From Litoditis marina (Eukaryota > Nematoda > Chromadorea > Rhabditida > Rhabditidae), in NCBI GenBank assembly GCA_964036275.1, contig OZ038435.1:26207521-26271520 (forward strand): a stretch of 64,000 bases of DNA, given 5' to 3'. The notes below the pieces were generated by a model. The model was given only the letters and a program-made list of their open reading frames with translations. It did not search any database and was not told the origin of the DNA. Numbering within the stretch: position 1 is the stretch's first letter; every line of letters starts with the position of its first letter. Position numbers and translations under genes: made by a program. This document shows positions 1-12,680 of this stretch, one piece after another.

Positions 1-160
1 ACAACCATTCTAACTGCCAATTCTAGATGAACCAGGCAAAACGGATCATGCTGCACAAAATATGATGTGTTTGTAGTTTAATTCCGCTGCATTCTACTTG
101 TCATCTGAAAATGATGATGTGTACGCATAGCTTGATTTCGGGATATATCATGGTACGTAC

Positions 161-231
161 CCTGCGTCTCTTGCTTTGCGCACTATTTTGAAGAAGAGCA
201 GAGAAATAGCGTACGTATCGAGAGACGCAGG
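161..231. repeat. Short inverted-repeat element (CTGCGTCTC ends)
   Basis: The segment opens with CCTGCGTCTC and closes with GAGACGCAGG. It carries a GAAATAGCG core. A related copy with the same ends lies at 24711-24802, and a partial CTGCGTCTC fragment occurs near 28375. It sits upstream of the first visible mARC exon, so the reading frame through it is not coding. Confidence 0.55.
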
Positions 232-279
232 TTGGGATTCAGACGCCGGAATATTTCTGAATATTTTTCAACTATTAAG

Positions 280-2971
280 AGTGTTCACTGCCCGCATAAA
301 GCCGCAACTGGAGCTGGTGGATGTGAACGTGGAAGATGGTTGTCTTCTGGTGAAGTTTCCTACCGGAAAAGAGGTAGCCGTCCGGTTAGATGACGTCAGA
401 CGGAAAAGAGACGTCAGGAAAACCACGTAAGCTCGAAACTTCAATGTTAAATTTCAGGTCTCTACTCAAAAATCTTCTTACTAGAATAATGTTCGAACTC
501 ATTCATCTCATTTGTTCATTAAGGGAAATTAAAGAAAGTTCATTTCCATACCTATATCTTTCCATGAAGTTTAGCTCATGAGTTACTCAGCAAAAATCGT
601 AAAAGCAAAACTGTCAGGTATGTTTCCTATTTTGTGAACTTTTGAAATTTTGATTTTGATTGGGGTTTTCTACACTTCACTGATAACTCAAATATGAATA
701 GTTTCTTTTTCCATTTTGTTTGGCGAATTCGCTAGTGATGGCCTGGACTGCGGTCCCGAAATAGCGACTCTTCTATCGGAATTCCTTGAGGAAAAGGGTG
801 AGTCGAAACGTCTTTTCGAGATATAGTCCCGTTTTGCCAAGAAAGACAGCAAAGTTCTCGTTGGATTGAGCGATGCTGGGCAGCGGTAGCTGGTTACTTG
901 CCAGCATAGATCAAAACAGGCAGATGAGCTGGCCGCTCGCAAAACTACGCCTGCGACCAAATTGACTTCCAGAACGGTTTGAGAAAACCTATATACACAC
1001 GGCCGATATTTTCATTTAATGCCTTCAATTATTTGTATTTTCCGATGCCCGCATGGTAATGTACGACGATTCGATGGAAATCAAAAGACAGAGCATAACA
1101 AAGGATATCTGGTGGAACAATCCGGTGCCCAAGAGAAAGGATGACGTGAGACCCATTTTTCTCGTTATCTTTCTCTCTATCTCTTGTCCTCTCTCACATA
1201 ACTCCCTCTCCCTCTATCCAGAATTCACTCCTAGTCTGGCTGTCTGTCCTTGTTTTTCATTGGAGTTCATCTCTCTCTCGCTTTCTTTCAATTTTCTGAG
1301 TTCCTTCACTTCTGCTTGTACTTCTATATTTTTGAAGGTCTCGTTTTCAGATAGCTTTCCCCAATGCGGCTCCATTCATGATCCAAACACAGGCCTCGCT
1401 CGACGATTTGAACTCTCGCCTTGAAAAAAAGGTGAAAACCTTTTTTAACATTAAAGATATTTATTTGTGTTCGGTTTTCATCATGTACATGATAGGTTGT
1501 TCTGTCAACCCTTTCGAACACTTTTTCCCACGAGAGTCTGTGAATAACGTCATAAGACAGAACGTGTCATAGTATTCATGCACATTTGATAGGTATCGAT
1601 TGATTTTCAGATAAAGCAAATCCAGTTCCGACCAGTGATTGTGGTAGATCATTGCCCCGCGTGGGACGAGGATAAATGGAGCGACCTGCGTATCGGAGAT
1701 GTCAAGATGCAGTGCTTCAAGCCGTGTCAGAGGTCAGAGGTCGAAAACTGGAAATCACACCTAGGTCTAGACAGTCCCCAATATCTCGACATTCTTGCTG
1801 AGATAGTGGCAGCATGTCTAAGAAATTTCAAAACAATATATTTCATGAACTGTGAGCTTGACGTTCAATAAAGACGTACACCCTATTGTTAAAGGACGCC
1901 AGACCACAATCTTGAGAAATCACGTCCTGACCCGCGGGGAATTAGGTTGGTTCTGTCTCAGAGACACTCTGTACAACCATCTAACTTCTCCTCATTTTGC
2001 GTTACACTTTAATGAAACTGCAATTTTCTGTAAATCACTAAATGTTCTCCATTTTCATATAAAACGTTTTTCTCAACACCTAATGTTGATAAGAACCATG
2101 TAAATTTCTTTATTGGTGTCCTACCTTCTTTAAGTTCCCCGGAGGATTCGCCCCGGTAATCTTGCTGGTACTGGATGCATTTGGCCGTTTCCCTCTGAGA
2201 AGTGGTGTTTACCGTTTCTGTTATTTCGTTTTACAGGTGTATTCTGACGACGGTCAACCCGGAAACAGGAACTAAAAACGCTGAGATGCAACCGTTGAGA
2301 GAACTCAGAAAGTAGGTGACAACCCCTTTCAAAAAAAAACCATCTCACATCAAATTGTGCCATTCACTTCAAATGGAATGGGAAGCTCATGCCAAAGTTG
2401 AGATAAACAATTTTGAAGTTAATCACCTTTGTCTGGAAGTAAAACTAATAAGTCACCTATTTCTCTACACTGAAAACCAAAAAAAGTAGCAAAACACTAG
2501 AAGTTTCTCTGTATTATTCTTTTTCTGCATAAACGTTCTTTCAATGTATAAATTGCTCTCAACAAAATCATGACATTGCAGATTCCGCCTGGCGCCTGAG
2601 GGGAAAATGAGAAAGGAGTTCAAGGACAGTCCTATATTTGGGGTCAATGCGGCCGTTGACAAATGTGTTAGTTTCACAACAGATTGTTAGGGTGAAGTTA
2701 GTTTGAAATTAACCAATAGGAGCAAAACAAATTACTCAAAATTTATAAGACCCCCTCCATTTTAGGATCAAAATCAGATATGTGCAAAACTGTACAACGT
2801 ACTTTAATGAGTGCATATTACGATAAGTAAAATGTTTCTTTTCTGCCTATATAACTACGACTGTATCTGACTAAATCATACTAATACCATTTGTATCAAG
2901 AATATTTGTTTCAGGGATATATCCATGTTGGTCAAGTCGTCTATGCACGGTACAAAAAGAGCGCCTTCTGA
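280..2971 (+). CDS. mARC/MOSC-domain molybdenum cofactor protein (5' partial)
   Basis: Related to mitochondrial amidoxime-reducing component, a Moco enzyme that reduces N-hydroxylated substrates with cytochrome b5. Exons: about 280-394, 575-617, 702-797, 1045-1145, 1351-1431, 1611-1732, 2237-2311, 2582-2666, 2915-2971; phases join throughout. Recognisable family segments in order are FTARIKPQLELV, GLDCGPEIATLL, PFMIQTQASLDDLNSRLEKK, IQFRPVIVVDHC and CQRCILTTVNPETG. The Cys of CILTT aligns with the Mo-ligand cysteine of human mARC1. The protein ends VGQVVYARYKKSAF. The N-terminal MOSC segment lies left of the window. The acceptor of the 1045 exon reads TTTTCCG instead of TTTTCAG, although the phase fits exactly there. 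The join 394/575 is the least certain. A likely AATAAA lies at 3048. Confidence 0.88.
752..985 (-). repeat. Dispersed repeat copy in an mARC intron
   Basis: This diverged copy belongs to a family seen also at 20945-21170, 23930-24145, 24835-25040 and 28600-28820. Shared tracts include TTGATTGAGCGATGC, GGCGAGCGG-like runs, CTTGCCAGCA and CAGATGAGCTGGCC. It occupies much of the intron 798-1044 and begins within the preceding exon's 3' side as judged by eye, so its left boundary is approximate. No coding capacity was seen. Confidence 0.5.
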
Positions 2972-3047
2972 TACATTTTGAAAGGTTTTGCAAAGTATTG
3001 TATATAAATTCGATAACTATGTTGCCTTGATGAAAAATGAGTTTTTC

Positions 3048-3053
3048 AATAAA
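3048..3053 (+). promoter_or_regulatory. Polyadenylation signal of the mARC gene
   Basis: AATAAA lies 77 bp after the stop codon, at a usual distance for a nematode 3' UTR. Confidence 0.6.
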
Positions 3054-3173
3054 TTTTCATAACCAAATCATAGATGCTTGTAAAAATCTTTCGCGTGGAA
3101 ATCCCTCATGAAACATCGTAGTTATCCAAAGGATCATCATGAATTTCGACGTGATATCGTGTGAACGCAGGTG

Positions 3174-3439
3174 AATTCTATATCTAACCGGGTTTTTAGG
3201 TAACCTAACCCTTTTTTGGTAACCCAATTTTCAGGTTATCTCAGTAGGTAACCGGTTGGTAACCTAAAATAAAAAACCGGTTACCTGTTTTTCTAACGCA
3301 AAACTTGGTTTTTACCGTTAGTTTGAACGGTAACCGGATTTTAGTTTCAGGTTACTTCCAGGTTACCTACAAGGTAACCTGAAAAAGAGGTTAACAAAAA
3401 AGGATTAGGTTACCTAAAAACCCGGTTAGTTGTAGAATT
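3174..3439. repeat. GGTTACC-rich palindromic MITE, intact copy
   Basis: The ends are inverted: AATTCTATATCTAACCGGG on the left and CCCGGTTAGTTGTAGAATT on the right. Inside are many GGTAACC/GGTTACC words, so the whole about 265-bp unit is an imperfect hairpin. A collinear but interrupted copy lies at 58883-59660. Confidence 0.75.
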
Positions 3440-3514
3440 GGCCTCATGAAGATCTGATGAGATAACTATGTTGTCAATATTTTCAATGACAAAATAAGAG
3501 GGAAAAGTACGCTA

Positions 3515-3644
3515 TACTGTTAGTCATTTGCAGAGTCACGTGAAACATGTTAAACACAGCAGAACTCAGGCACGTGCAATGAAAAAGTGCACGATTCCTC
3601 AGTAGAATGCCTTCTTTACGTGACTATTCAGTTTTCTTCTAGTA
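3515..3644 (+). repeat. TACTGTTAG MITE, copy 1
   Basis: The element is about 130 bp with imperfect terminal inverted repeats: TACTGTTAGTCATTTG on the left and CTTCTAGTA on the right. TA dinucleotides flank it. Other copies lie at 18889-19018 and, inverted, at about 13387-13521. The TA target duplication is supported by the empty site described for copy 2. Confidence 0.75.
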
Positions 3645-3646
3645 TA

Positions 3647-4481
3647 GGGTGGAAATCTCTGCTGGTGAAAAGTTAAAAAGATAAACTTGAAAAGGTGAAA
3701 AGGTGAAAAGATGAAAACGTGAACTTGAAAAGGTGAAAACGTAAACTTAAAAATTTAAAAAGTTGAAAAGATTAAAAAGGTGAACGGAAGGATAATGACG
3801 AGTTAAAGATAGGGGTGTGGTTGATTTGGATATTATGACCCCCCACCGGAGACGGATCGGGGGACCTCCGAAATTTTCATTTTCCCATGCATGCGACGCG
3901 CGCACGCGACGCGACAAGTTTGGGCCAAAAACAGACTCTTGCTTAGAACTCGTTTCAAAGTGATTTTCGTGACTCGATGCAATTATATAAAAGGACCCCC
4001 CACCCAAACGGGATCTAGTGGTGTGGCAACTTTTGGAGACGCGACGCGCGCACGCGACGCGTCAAAATATAAAAATTGTCCAAATAACCTGAGAATTTCA
4101 GGGGTGGGGTAATCGAGTGTGGGGATCACGAATATGACCATGGCGTTAAAGTAAACGGAGAGTGCAAAGAAAAAATCTTAAAATGGCTGAAACTTGTTGG
4201 GAGTAGGGAAACGGGTACGGGGATCACGAATATCGACATGGGAAAATGAAAATTTCGGAGGTCCCCCGATCCCCGTCTCCGGTGGGGGGTCATAATATCC
4301 AAATCAACCATACCCCTATCTTTAACTCGTCATTATCCTTCCGTTCACCTTTTTAATCTTTTCAACTTTTTAAATTTTTAAGTTTACGTTTTCACCTTTT
4401 CAAGTTCACGTTTTCATCTTTTCACCTTTTCACCTTTTCAAGTTAATCTTTTTAACTTTTCACCAGCAGAGATTTCCACCC
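3647..4481. mobile_element. Foldback element with about 240-bp terminal inverted repeats
   Basis: It opens GGGTGGAAATCTCTGCTGG and closes with the reverse complement. Both arms (about 3647-3895 and 4235-4481) carry degenerate AAAAGGTGAAAAGG-type iterations, then a GGGGTCATAATATCC-type tract and a CCTCCGAAATTTTCA tract. The centre has two GACGCGCGCACGCGACGCG stretches. ATA lies on both flanks. It abuts the MITE ending at 3644. No transposase-like ORF was seen, so it is presumably non-autonomous. Confidence 0.8.
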
Positions 4482-6577
4482 ATAGTCTTCCCCGATCAGT
4501 TGTCGCTGCTCAGTTTATACTTTCACGGAGCCGCTCCTCTCACATCTGGTTCAGACTGCTCGTAAAAACAACGAGATGGCAATCAATCACGGAATCCTAG
4601 CAAAGTTACTGGAAGCCGGATCGTACCTTAGTCATTTGAAATAACAATTGGTCTAGTGTACTCTCGGAAGTTGTATGGTTTTTACAGAGTTGTTTTGTCA
4701 TTTTGCAATTGAACGGATTTGATTGTAGGATCAAAAGTATTGAATGAAACGAGATATGTTTCGTTTACGTGCAGGATGAATAACTGCTCACGGAAATTGC
4801 TATTTTCGAATAACTCTAATATTTTGAAGAAAACATAGAAACTCCAAACACCCAATTTTATATTTTCAATCATGTGTTTAGAACAGTATCAAGTTGTTTC
4901 TTTATATTGCATATCAAAACAATAGAAAAACAAGACAAGTGCAAAAATAAGGCACAAAATACACGTATGGAATGAAGACTTTCTCACAAACTCAAAGCAC
5001 AAATATTATCGAAAAAAACTGAAAACAACTAGTTGAGCGCAAATAAGTTTTCACGAAAAAGGTTAACACATCATTAAATAGCAGAGTAGTTAGAAGATGA
5101 AACTGTCCAAATAATAAAGAACCTCTTATTAACATTGAAAATAAGGCCGAATAGATAGATAGATGAAAAGTGCATCCAAAGTAGACTGTCACCTACTGCC
5201 TAAACCATTATTGTCATTACCTGAGTCATAATTGCATTCTTTGATATTTTGAAAAGCAATTCAAGTAGCACAATGCATGAAATAATCAAATAGTTCTGGA
5301 CGTAAAAGGAATGGGCTCACAAACATCCGAATGTTTGTGTAAAATTATTTGTACAAAGTAGAAATAGTTGGAAAATGGAGAACTACTCCCATGGTATCTC
5401 ACCGGACGAATGAGAAGTGTCGTGGTAGTCTGAAAACCAACCAATTCAGACAAAAGTATGAAAATGAAAATGTCAACATCCTATGGACCCTAAAGCTTTC
5501 TTCGTTCCAATGTGCACTTTTACAGTTATCTTTTTCATTGTTTCATTTCAAACTATAAAACACTCGTCACAGAAAAGGAACTCGTATGCACGTTATAAAC
5601 AATACATAACCGGGTAGAAAAATGTAAAGCATATCCCAATTTAAAACGTTCAAACACTGAAGCCTCGATTACATAATGTAGTAGTCGAAGATTGAAACAG
5701 AGTATACAACTATTTGCTGAAAATATATTTTGTTGATTCAGCGTAGTCCCGTTTTTAGTCATTCAGTGAAATTCTATTTGAAAGGGCTGACAGTCTGATT
5801 TGCCGCATTGGAAGAAGATGCAATGTGTTAACACAAATGAGGTATGCACGTCCATTTTTGTAATGTGATTCATTGTTTGGTCTAAAGTAAGAAACAATTC
5901 GAGATTTAGGAACGATGAACTTCATGCATAGTGCTAAACAGTCTAAAGTATATTTTGAACCAGAAACCTAAAGTCGGTTTTTTATTTAGTTGGGATGTTT
6001 GCAGAATTTTGATATCTTCTGACTATATTTTCACAACTTATATTTATGTTTATCCCAATCTTAGAACTTATTTCAAATAGCGCTGTAATGTATTAGGGTA
6101 TCGGATATCATTGTCTTTGATGGCTATCGTAAATATCGGGTCAATTCGTGTAAACAACTAAAAAAGTATCGAGGTGTAACAGTGTGGCGATTACACCAAC
6201 AATACTGTATCTGTTTGCAATCTATATCTATATTAAAGAAGGACGATTATGTGCTACAATCTCGGCGCGTCAGTCCTTTAAACTGCAATTGAAAAGTATA
6301 TTGCCGTTTAAAGGACTGAAGGACTGAAGCGTGGAGATTGGAGCACATAATTGTCATTCTTTAAATTTTGCTTTTGTCAAAACGAGTCAGGTTAATCAGG
6401 AAACTAAAACAGGCATATTTAAAACCTCAACGAGCAATTTCCGCAAAATACAGAAGGTTCAGACTTGTTCACGGCAACTTTAGCAACAAATGTAGTTGTT
6501 GTTATATTATTTTGAAAAGTCAATAAGTAGTTTACAATCAAATATTTAGAATTACAACACATTAGAATATTACAAAA
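4482..6577. other. Intergenic region, no gene seen
   Basis: Apart from the palindromic MITE at 6225-6365, I see no splice-compatible coding segments. Short reading frames here are isolated, AT-rich and without family resemblance. The region lies between two gene 3' ends (mARC on + and hlh-8 on -), so it is a convergent intergenic interval. A TTTATT at 5981 could be the reverse-strand poly(A) signal of hlh-8, but it is about 590 bp from the stop. Confidence 0.6.
6225..6365. repeat. Palindromic MITE (AGGACGATTATGTG family)
   Basis: The arms AAGAAGGACGATTATGTG and CATAATTGTCATTCTT are inverted. The centre TCCTTTAAACTGCAATTG is mirrored by GCCGTTTAAAGGACTG. An intact relative is at 27266-27390, and an interrupted one brackets 34865-35334. 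Confidence 0.75.
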
Positions 6578-9156
6578 TCACCTACCCTGTTTCATCATGT
6601 AGCCTCCCATATAGTATGGCATGGGTTGAGAGACAGCGCCGACCATGGAGGGCATCATGTTCATGGGTGGCATCACACCGGGTGGTCCTACACAGACAAA
6701 TTATGGTTACAGTATGATTTAAACACTCCAAAACACACTAAGGATTAACAAAATACATAACATTAACTACCGTTCTGTTTGTCAATCATTATTACCAGAT
6801 GTTCAACATCTTTTAATGATACGTAATTCAAAATATTGTAAACTTGAATGGTGGTTTTTGAAATTCAATACAAAACTTAGTTTGAAGTTCAGAAACTTCA
6901 TTGGCACCTGTCCAAGCCAGCTTGAAGAATGTGATAACCAATCTACCTGCCCACTGCACCATTCATTCAAAAACAAAAAAGATCGAACTACAAACCAGTA
7001 GCACACTGTAAATGTCATGCCAGCCAATGTCACAAGGTCCGAACGTCCCAATTTCTCAATGTCCCAACGTCCCAATATGAAAATGTTAAAACCACCCACT
7101 CACCCATGCTAGTAGACGACATCATGCCAGAGGCGGTTAGTCCGTTGCCACTTCTCCAGATATTGAAGGAGGCCTGTAGCCCGTACCCCGCCTTCTCGTC
7201 GAATATGTCCACCCCGAACAACTTCCCGTTGTCCCGTTTCATCTGGAACATTATTATTATTCAACAAATATTTTATTCTATTGTTTTTCTGTCATACGTA
7301 TGATAGTTCATGAATTAGCATGAGAGCATTTCTGAACAAGGTGGGATACGTTCGCAAGGAATACACTGCGCAGTTTACCAAAAACACCCTGGCACCAAAC
7401 TACAACCACAGCAGAGCACGAAAAATCTTCAAGCACATGATTTTTTTTACAACGGCTTCTTATTTCCTAGAGAGTTTGTGAGAAAAGTAGAATATTAAAT
7501 TGATTGGCGGAACATAGTAACTTCAAAATATGGCCGTTCATAAAACTGAACGGTATACTCTGTTCCACCAGTCGATGTCCTTCTACAGTAATCCGTAAAA
7601 TATTCAGAAGGCTTTTTCTGACAAATGAACCAGTATTTTGATCTCAAATTTTCAAAGTTTGTAATAGTAAAGGCGCAGAAGACACTACCAAAATTTGGAG
7701 AAAATCTAAAAACGTCAACATACCAAATTTTGATGTAAAAGTTTGAGTATATTACTGTATATTACTGAGGGTTATAAGTGTGTGGAACAAACTATATCAA
7801 ACTGCAAACATGACCGAGCAAAAAAAAGGACTTTTCTTTCTGTGTTTTCTGGAAACATACCTGATCAAGAAATCGAATGTAGTCGGATGCTATCCGCAAC
7901 GTGTGAATCTTGCTCATTTTATCAGAGGGCATGGAGGGAATAATCTTCCGAAGAATGGCGAACGCGTCGTTCAACTCCTGTAAAACTGGCGTTCATTCAT
8001 TTTTATTAAAATTAAACAAATATCATGTAACATCATTAATACAACCTCTTGAAAGAGAAAATTTTTCCGCAACTATTAATTTAAACTATTACATATTTTC
8101 ATTGAGACTGAGACACACACAGTATGAATACAAAACCTTCCGCCCATTGCAATTACCTGAACGGTATGTGAAAGTTAACTATGTTTGCAATTGTTTCTAA
8201 TTTTCTATTACACAGATGTTCGAATATATCTTTGATACGGTTCAACTTCAATAAGAAAGCAGTCATTGGGAAGTTTGCATGTGCATGTGTACTGTAGGAT
8301 TAACTTCTATAGCGCTTTGGATAAAGCTCGTGGAGACAAAGTTTATATCTCTGTGAGCCTGGATTACGACCCAATTTTCGGCGGAACGGCTACTTTCCCA
8401 GTGCCTTTACTGCCAGCGGCTGGGTTCACATAAAGAGAGACGTCTGCCCGCAATTACCGTAACCCATATATCAGGCCAGCACAAACTAACAAAAGCGCGC
8501 CACTTTCGAAGGGCTATATATTTCCTCAACTTCTCAGTCAATGTGAAAAGAAGATGAACTTGATTTTTGTGAATATTATTCAATTACCACAATATAACTG
8601 TTTTATACGTCAAGCTAAAACGTACATCAATTTAGAGTTGGTGCTTGATAAGCAGCAAAAGAAGAGAAAAGCGATAAACTGTAAAATGTGAACTCATTAC
8701 TGTGTAGAAGTCGCTATAGGAAAATCCAGCTAAATACATACATTCTGCTGTGTTTGTAGTTTAATCCCACTGCGTTTCAGCTGTAAATCGGGGGTAATGC
8801 AGAGTGCGCCAGATTGAACTACAACCATGAATACTCCCGGGATTTCGGAAGTAATGGTATTGATACGGTAGCTAAGAGGGAACATTTTCCAGAACAGTCG
8901 CTTTAGTATAGAATGTATAAAATATTATTAAATCTTTTTTTCTATGTTTATTTCACCATTTTATTTTTTGGCAACCTTTTGCGTTTCAAACTTTCGTTCC
9001 GTTATTACACACTGTGTAATGAATATTTGATTTGATTTGATTTGAAGTTCTCACCTTAGTTCGCTGTCGTTCTCTCTTGTTGGCGCACACCCTCTGTACG
9101 AGGTTGTCCTCTTCGTTTTTGCCAACTTTCCTCATTCCTCTCTTCTTTGGGGCCAT
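6578..9156 (-). CDS. hlh-8: Twist-family bHLH transcription factor HLH-8
   Basis: Four exons on the minus strand: 9055-9156, 7861-7977, 7104-7242, 6578-6687; 155 codons. The basic region ([18 protein letters not shown]) spans the first intron. Helix-loop-helix follows ([20 protein letters not shown], about residues 42-62). The downstream block [19 protein letters not shown] matches nematode HLH-8 rather than vertebrate Twist. The C-terminus is rich in Met, Pro and Gly and ends [11 protein letters not shown]. In C. elegans HLH-8 pairs with the E/Daughterless protein HLH-2 to pattern the M-lineage mesoderm and non-striated muscle. An AG immediately before the ATG is either a spliced-leader site or the end of an intron after an unseen upstream exon. 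Intron 1 is 1,077 bp and contains several CANNTG E-boxes. Confidence 0.96.
7978..9054 (-). promoter_or_regulatory. Large first intron of hlh-8, possible enhancer
   Basis: This is the longest intron of the gene. By eye it holds E-box-like CANNTG words near 8190, 8213, 8280-8290 and 8777, plus a comparatively GC-rich patch at about 8300-8480 with no open frame. C. elegans hlh-8 has an intronic enhancer used in sex-muscle expression; that this intron does the same is inference. A TGTTTGTAGTTTAATCCC repeat end lies at about 8753. Confidence 0.35.
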
Positions 9157-12100
9157 CTACAAGCAATTGAGTTCCATTAGTACGATATTTAATTGAAACT
9201 TTTTTCAAGTTTGCTGACAGTTATATTGAAAACGATGGAGAGACGCTATGTTATAGTTATTTAGACAAACTATGAATGTGTTCATTAAGATCTTGGCTTT
9301 TATGGTTGTGAGACTGTACTCTGATAACTAATACAAGGTGAAGTACTCTGAACCGCAAATGCATCTTCTTCTCTAACGTTTGTTAAAACAGTAATGGTGC
9401 GTTTCTAGTCATGAATATTCATTTTTCAAGGGGGACCAGATTCTTTCTACACAGTGTTCCTCACAAAGTTGAACAGCACACTTAGGTTACTACTCTGACA
9501 AAACCATAACTAACATATTTATCGGCCTATAAATATGTGAAGCTTATTTGCACAAATACATGGAGTGAACTCACTGATCTATAGGAGCAGCCAATAATAC
9601 AGAGTCGAAGCACGGTAATGGATGGGCAAGAATGTACGAGTACGACGACAGGTAGCAGCCCTATGAACTATCATCTTGACAATAAGAATATCATTTGAAC
9701 TTGATTGAAATGATGCAAAAAGCGAGAAAAACCAAAAACATAACAGGTACATTCAAGTAGAAAGAAAACTTAACTGAGAGATTCGGTGCTATTATTCGTG
9801 CCTCAACTTTGAACGTTTATCCACGGTTGTAGAATATCCGGGTTTTCGAACGGTTCTATACCCCATCGTGACAGGGTAACAAAAAGGTAAATGAAGAAAA
9901 TGTCCAAGAAATGAAAGAGAATAGGGAGAGAAGGGAAAGAAGACCGAGAAAGAGAAAAAGAAAGAAGAAGAAAGAGCAGGCAAGACAAACCGAGAAAGAA
10001 AGAGAGAACGTGGAACACGTACATGTCTTACTATTACACCCAGGCTGGATAATGTTAAAGAAGATGTGTAACAAAGCCGTCTGGCCGGCTGGGTTACTGT
10101 ATGAAATCAATGCGGCAAACTGGTCGGAGTTGGAGGGAAGAAGCTGTAGACCACGCCCACTATTAGGAGGGCTTTGTTTATAGATAGGAGGGGGTGATAA
10201 ACGACGCTTACGGTCATTAGAAGATAGTTGAGAAATTAGAGGAGAGAGGGAAAGATAGAGGGAGAAGGGGGTGAGGGTGAAGAGAGAGGGAGGGAGTAGA
10301 GACAGAGAGAGTGAGAGAGAAAGAGAGCGAGAGAGAGTGGAGAAGGGATAGGCGGATAGGGAGGGGAGAAGAAGAGAGAGAGAGAAGGATAGATAAAGAG
10401 CCCTTTCAGCTTACGTAGATTGAATAACCTCTACGGTCTTCTTTGAAGTGCAGTTGGAGCTAGACTTGAGGATTTGCCGTTTCCGAAATTCGTGAACTAT
10501 CCCGTGTGTCGAGATCAAACTACTACCAAGGTGGAGCACTTCCTATATTGACAGTCTAACACGAAACATCAGGCGCCGTAGCAAAGTCATGAAAGTGGTG
10601 AGCTCAACCTGATTGAGGACGTAATCACAGTCTAGCCACATAGTTGCCAACTTTCCGTGTTTAAGCATAGTGGGGGTGACCCGAACCTGGGTCAGGGAGT
10701 GTCCAGATAGTTCAGCTCGGAGCTGACCTTTTTAGGAGACTTTGTTATGGTGCCAGCTCTGAAAAATAACGTCAAGAAACTGTTCACATGTTAAAACCTA
10801 ATAGCGATTGACGCTACCGTTTCCACAAGTTCTAGCGTAGTATTTCAGTGCATTCACATCACTGTTTCATTCCGAAAATGAACTTGTTTGTGTATTTTCT
10901 CCCCAGATTAACATTTCGGAAAGCGCAGTTAGATGTGACTTCAATGATCTTCATGTTATTCATTTGTTTCAATTTTTCTGTGAACAACCATAGTATTTTT
11001 CACGCCAGCGCGAACATATACAGTCGATTACCGTACATAGCTGAAAATTCCTGTTTCGGTAACTTTGAACTTTTCAGATTATCGTGATCTAATTCGATTG
11101 CATACTGTGATTTTCCGCGTTAAAATGCCGATGACTATATTTACCTGCCTGAGCAAAGTCCGAACCAACGCTAAAAACCGCTCGCGAGCCGCACGCGCCT
11201 GCCGCCATTCAGTGTCTCCTTTAAGCATGCATTGATTATGTTTGGGAACCTACGTGACCTTATTAGATATTGTACCGGTTTGTATATACTGCTAGTCAAC
11301 TGCATCCTCACAAAACACATATTATTTGTAAATAATTTATTAATCTGGATTGTTAAAGTGTACCTCAAATGCTGTTTTTGCTTGTTTTACGTGCCAATTG
11401 AAGTTTTAAAAAAAGTTTCGTACCGTTAACTTACACATACAGAAATCGATGGAACACAGTTCAAAAAAGTTTCCTCTTAGTTTGTTTTGATTGCGTTCAG
11501 TTACAGTATAATAGACATTATGTATTCGTGAGCATATATCGTGACATTCATCTGTTCTACATCCAGTTATTTTGTTCAGCTAGTGTAGTTTCTTTCCGTA
11601 CAAGTTATTCTACAATAAAGTTCACCTTCGGAACAAAATTGTTTGAACACTACTCATACCTCACTTATATGCTTCATGCTGTATGCACTTTACTATTTTT
11701 CATGCTCGAAAAAACACACGCAACATCTCTGAAAATTCTCTAAACGTTTGAGTACAACACTGGTTTAATAGGTCTTCTGCTTCCTCTTTTTTTGTAGTTT
11801 CATGTACCAGAAAAGCAAGATATGATAGATACTGACGTTTTCATGAAAAAGGTTTCAAAAATAGTTTCAAAAACAAAACATACTAAACAAATCTTTTTTT
11901 GTTGTCCTGAGTAACCAAACAGAAAAACAACCTTGTAATCGATAACTTCCGTTCCCGTCGTTTCACACACTCTGTTTTCTCATTGGTTATCACCCAGTCA
12001 AGAAATCGGTTGGTTTTAGATTTGTTCATGTATCTCGGAAAAAATCAGTATCTTTTGTTGAAAACACGCACAAAATCGCACAGGAAGTGTAGAACTTACC

Positions 12101-12670
12101 GTACATCTTTTGATTTTTTTGAAACCATTATTTTTCGGGTATAACATGACTTTTGTCTGGAACATTCCTGTTTTCCGAATTCTTTCAAACAGTTGTTGTG
12201 CATTTCTCGCATGCCCTGAGAAACCCTGCTAGTTTGAACGTCCCCCTTTTTCTGCCCTGTATTTTTTTGTTATGACAACTTGCTAGTTAATTTACCGGAG
12301 TTCTTCAATGTACCTCCAGCGTTTTCCACTGAAAATATCGGACAAAGTGCAAGCTGAATCTTCACTCACTTTGTTTTTAGTGGGAGAAGGCCTGTCTGCA
12401 CGGAGACAACCACACTTAATTGGCAATTCGTGCTGACAGTTACATCGAGCCTGAACAACGTGCAGACAGTTACACACCCGGAATATGTCATTACCCTATT
12501 TACTCTATCATCGATCGGTATTTGATGATATTTCAAATAAATACCCACTAGACAGAAGAATTCTGCTGGAAACCTTTCACCATATCTCACTTTTCAATAA
12601 TGTTTAATTTCGGTCCCAATTTAATCTATTTCGCTCAAATACTTTTACAAAATGAGTATATGTTAAATCT
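9157..12670. other. Intergenic region between hlh-8 and the golgin-45 gene
   Basis: These are divergent genes, so promoters for both should lie here. Visible content: purine-rich GAGA/GAAA tracts at about 9910-10010 and 10230-10400, otherwise unremarkable AT-rich sequence. Reading frames up to about 98 codons exist, but none is flanked by matching splice sites or resembles a family I know. Confidence 0.55.
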
Positions 12671-12675
12671 TCCAG
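12665..12675 (+). promoter_or_regulatory. Probable spliced-leader acceptor of the golgin-45 gene
   Basis: AATCTTCCAG precedes the start ATG by five bases, a normal arrangement for nematode trans-splicing. It could instead be a cis-acceptor if an upstream non-coding exon exists. Confidence 0.5.
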
Positions 12676-12680
12676 GGTGT

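Noticed and set aside
176..270. Coding start of the mARC gene at the left edge
   Set aside because: The frame passes through an inverted-repeat element (161-231); homology begins only near 280, so the true 5' exons are outside the window.
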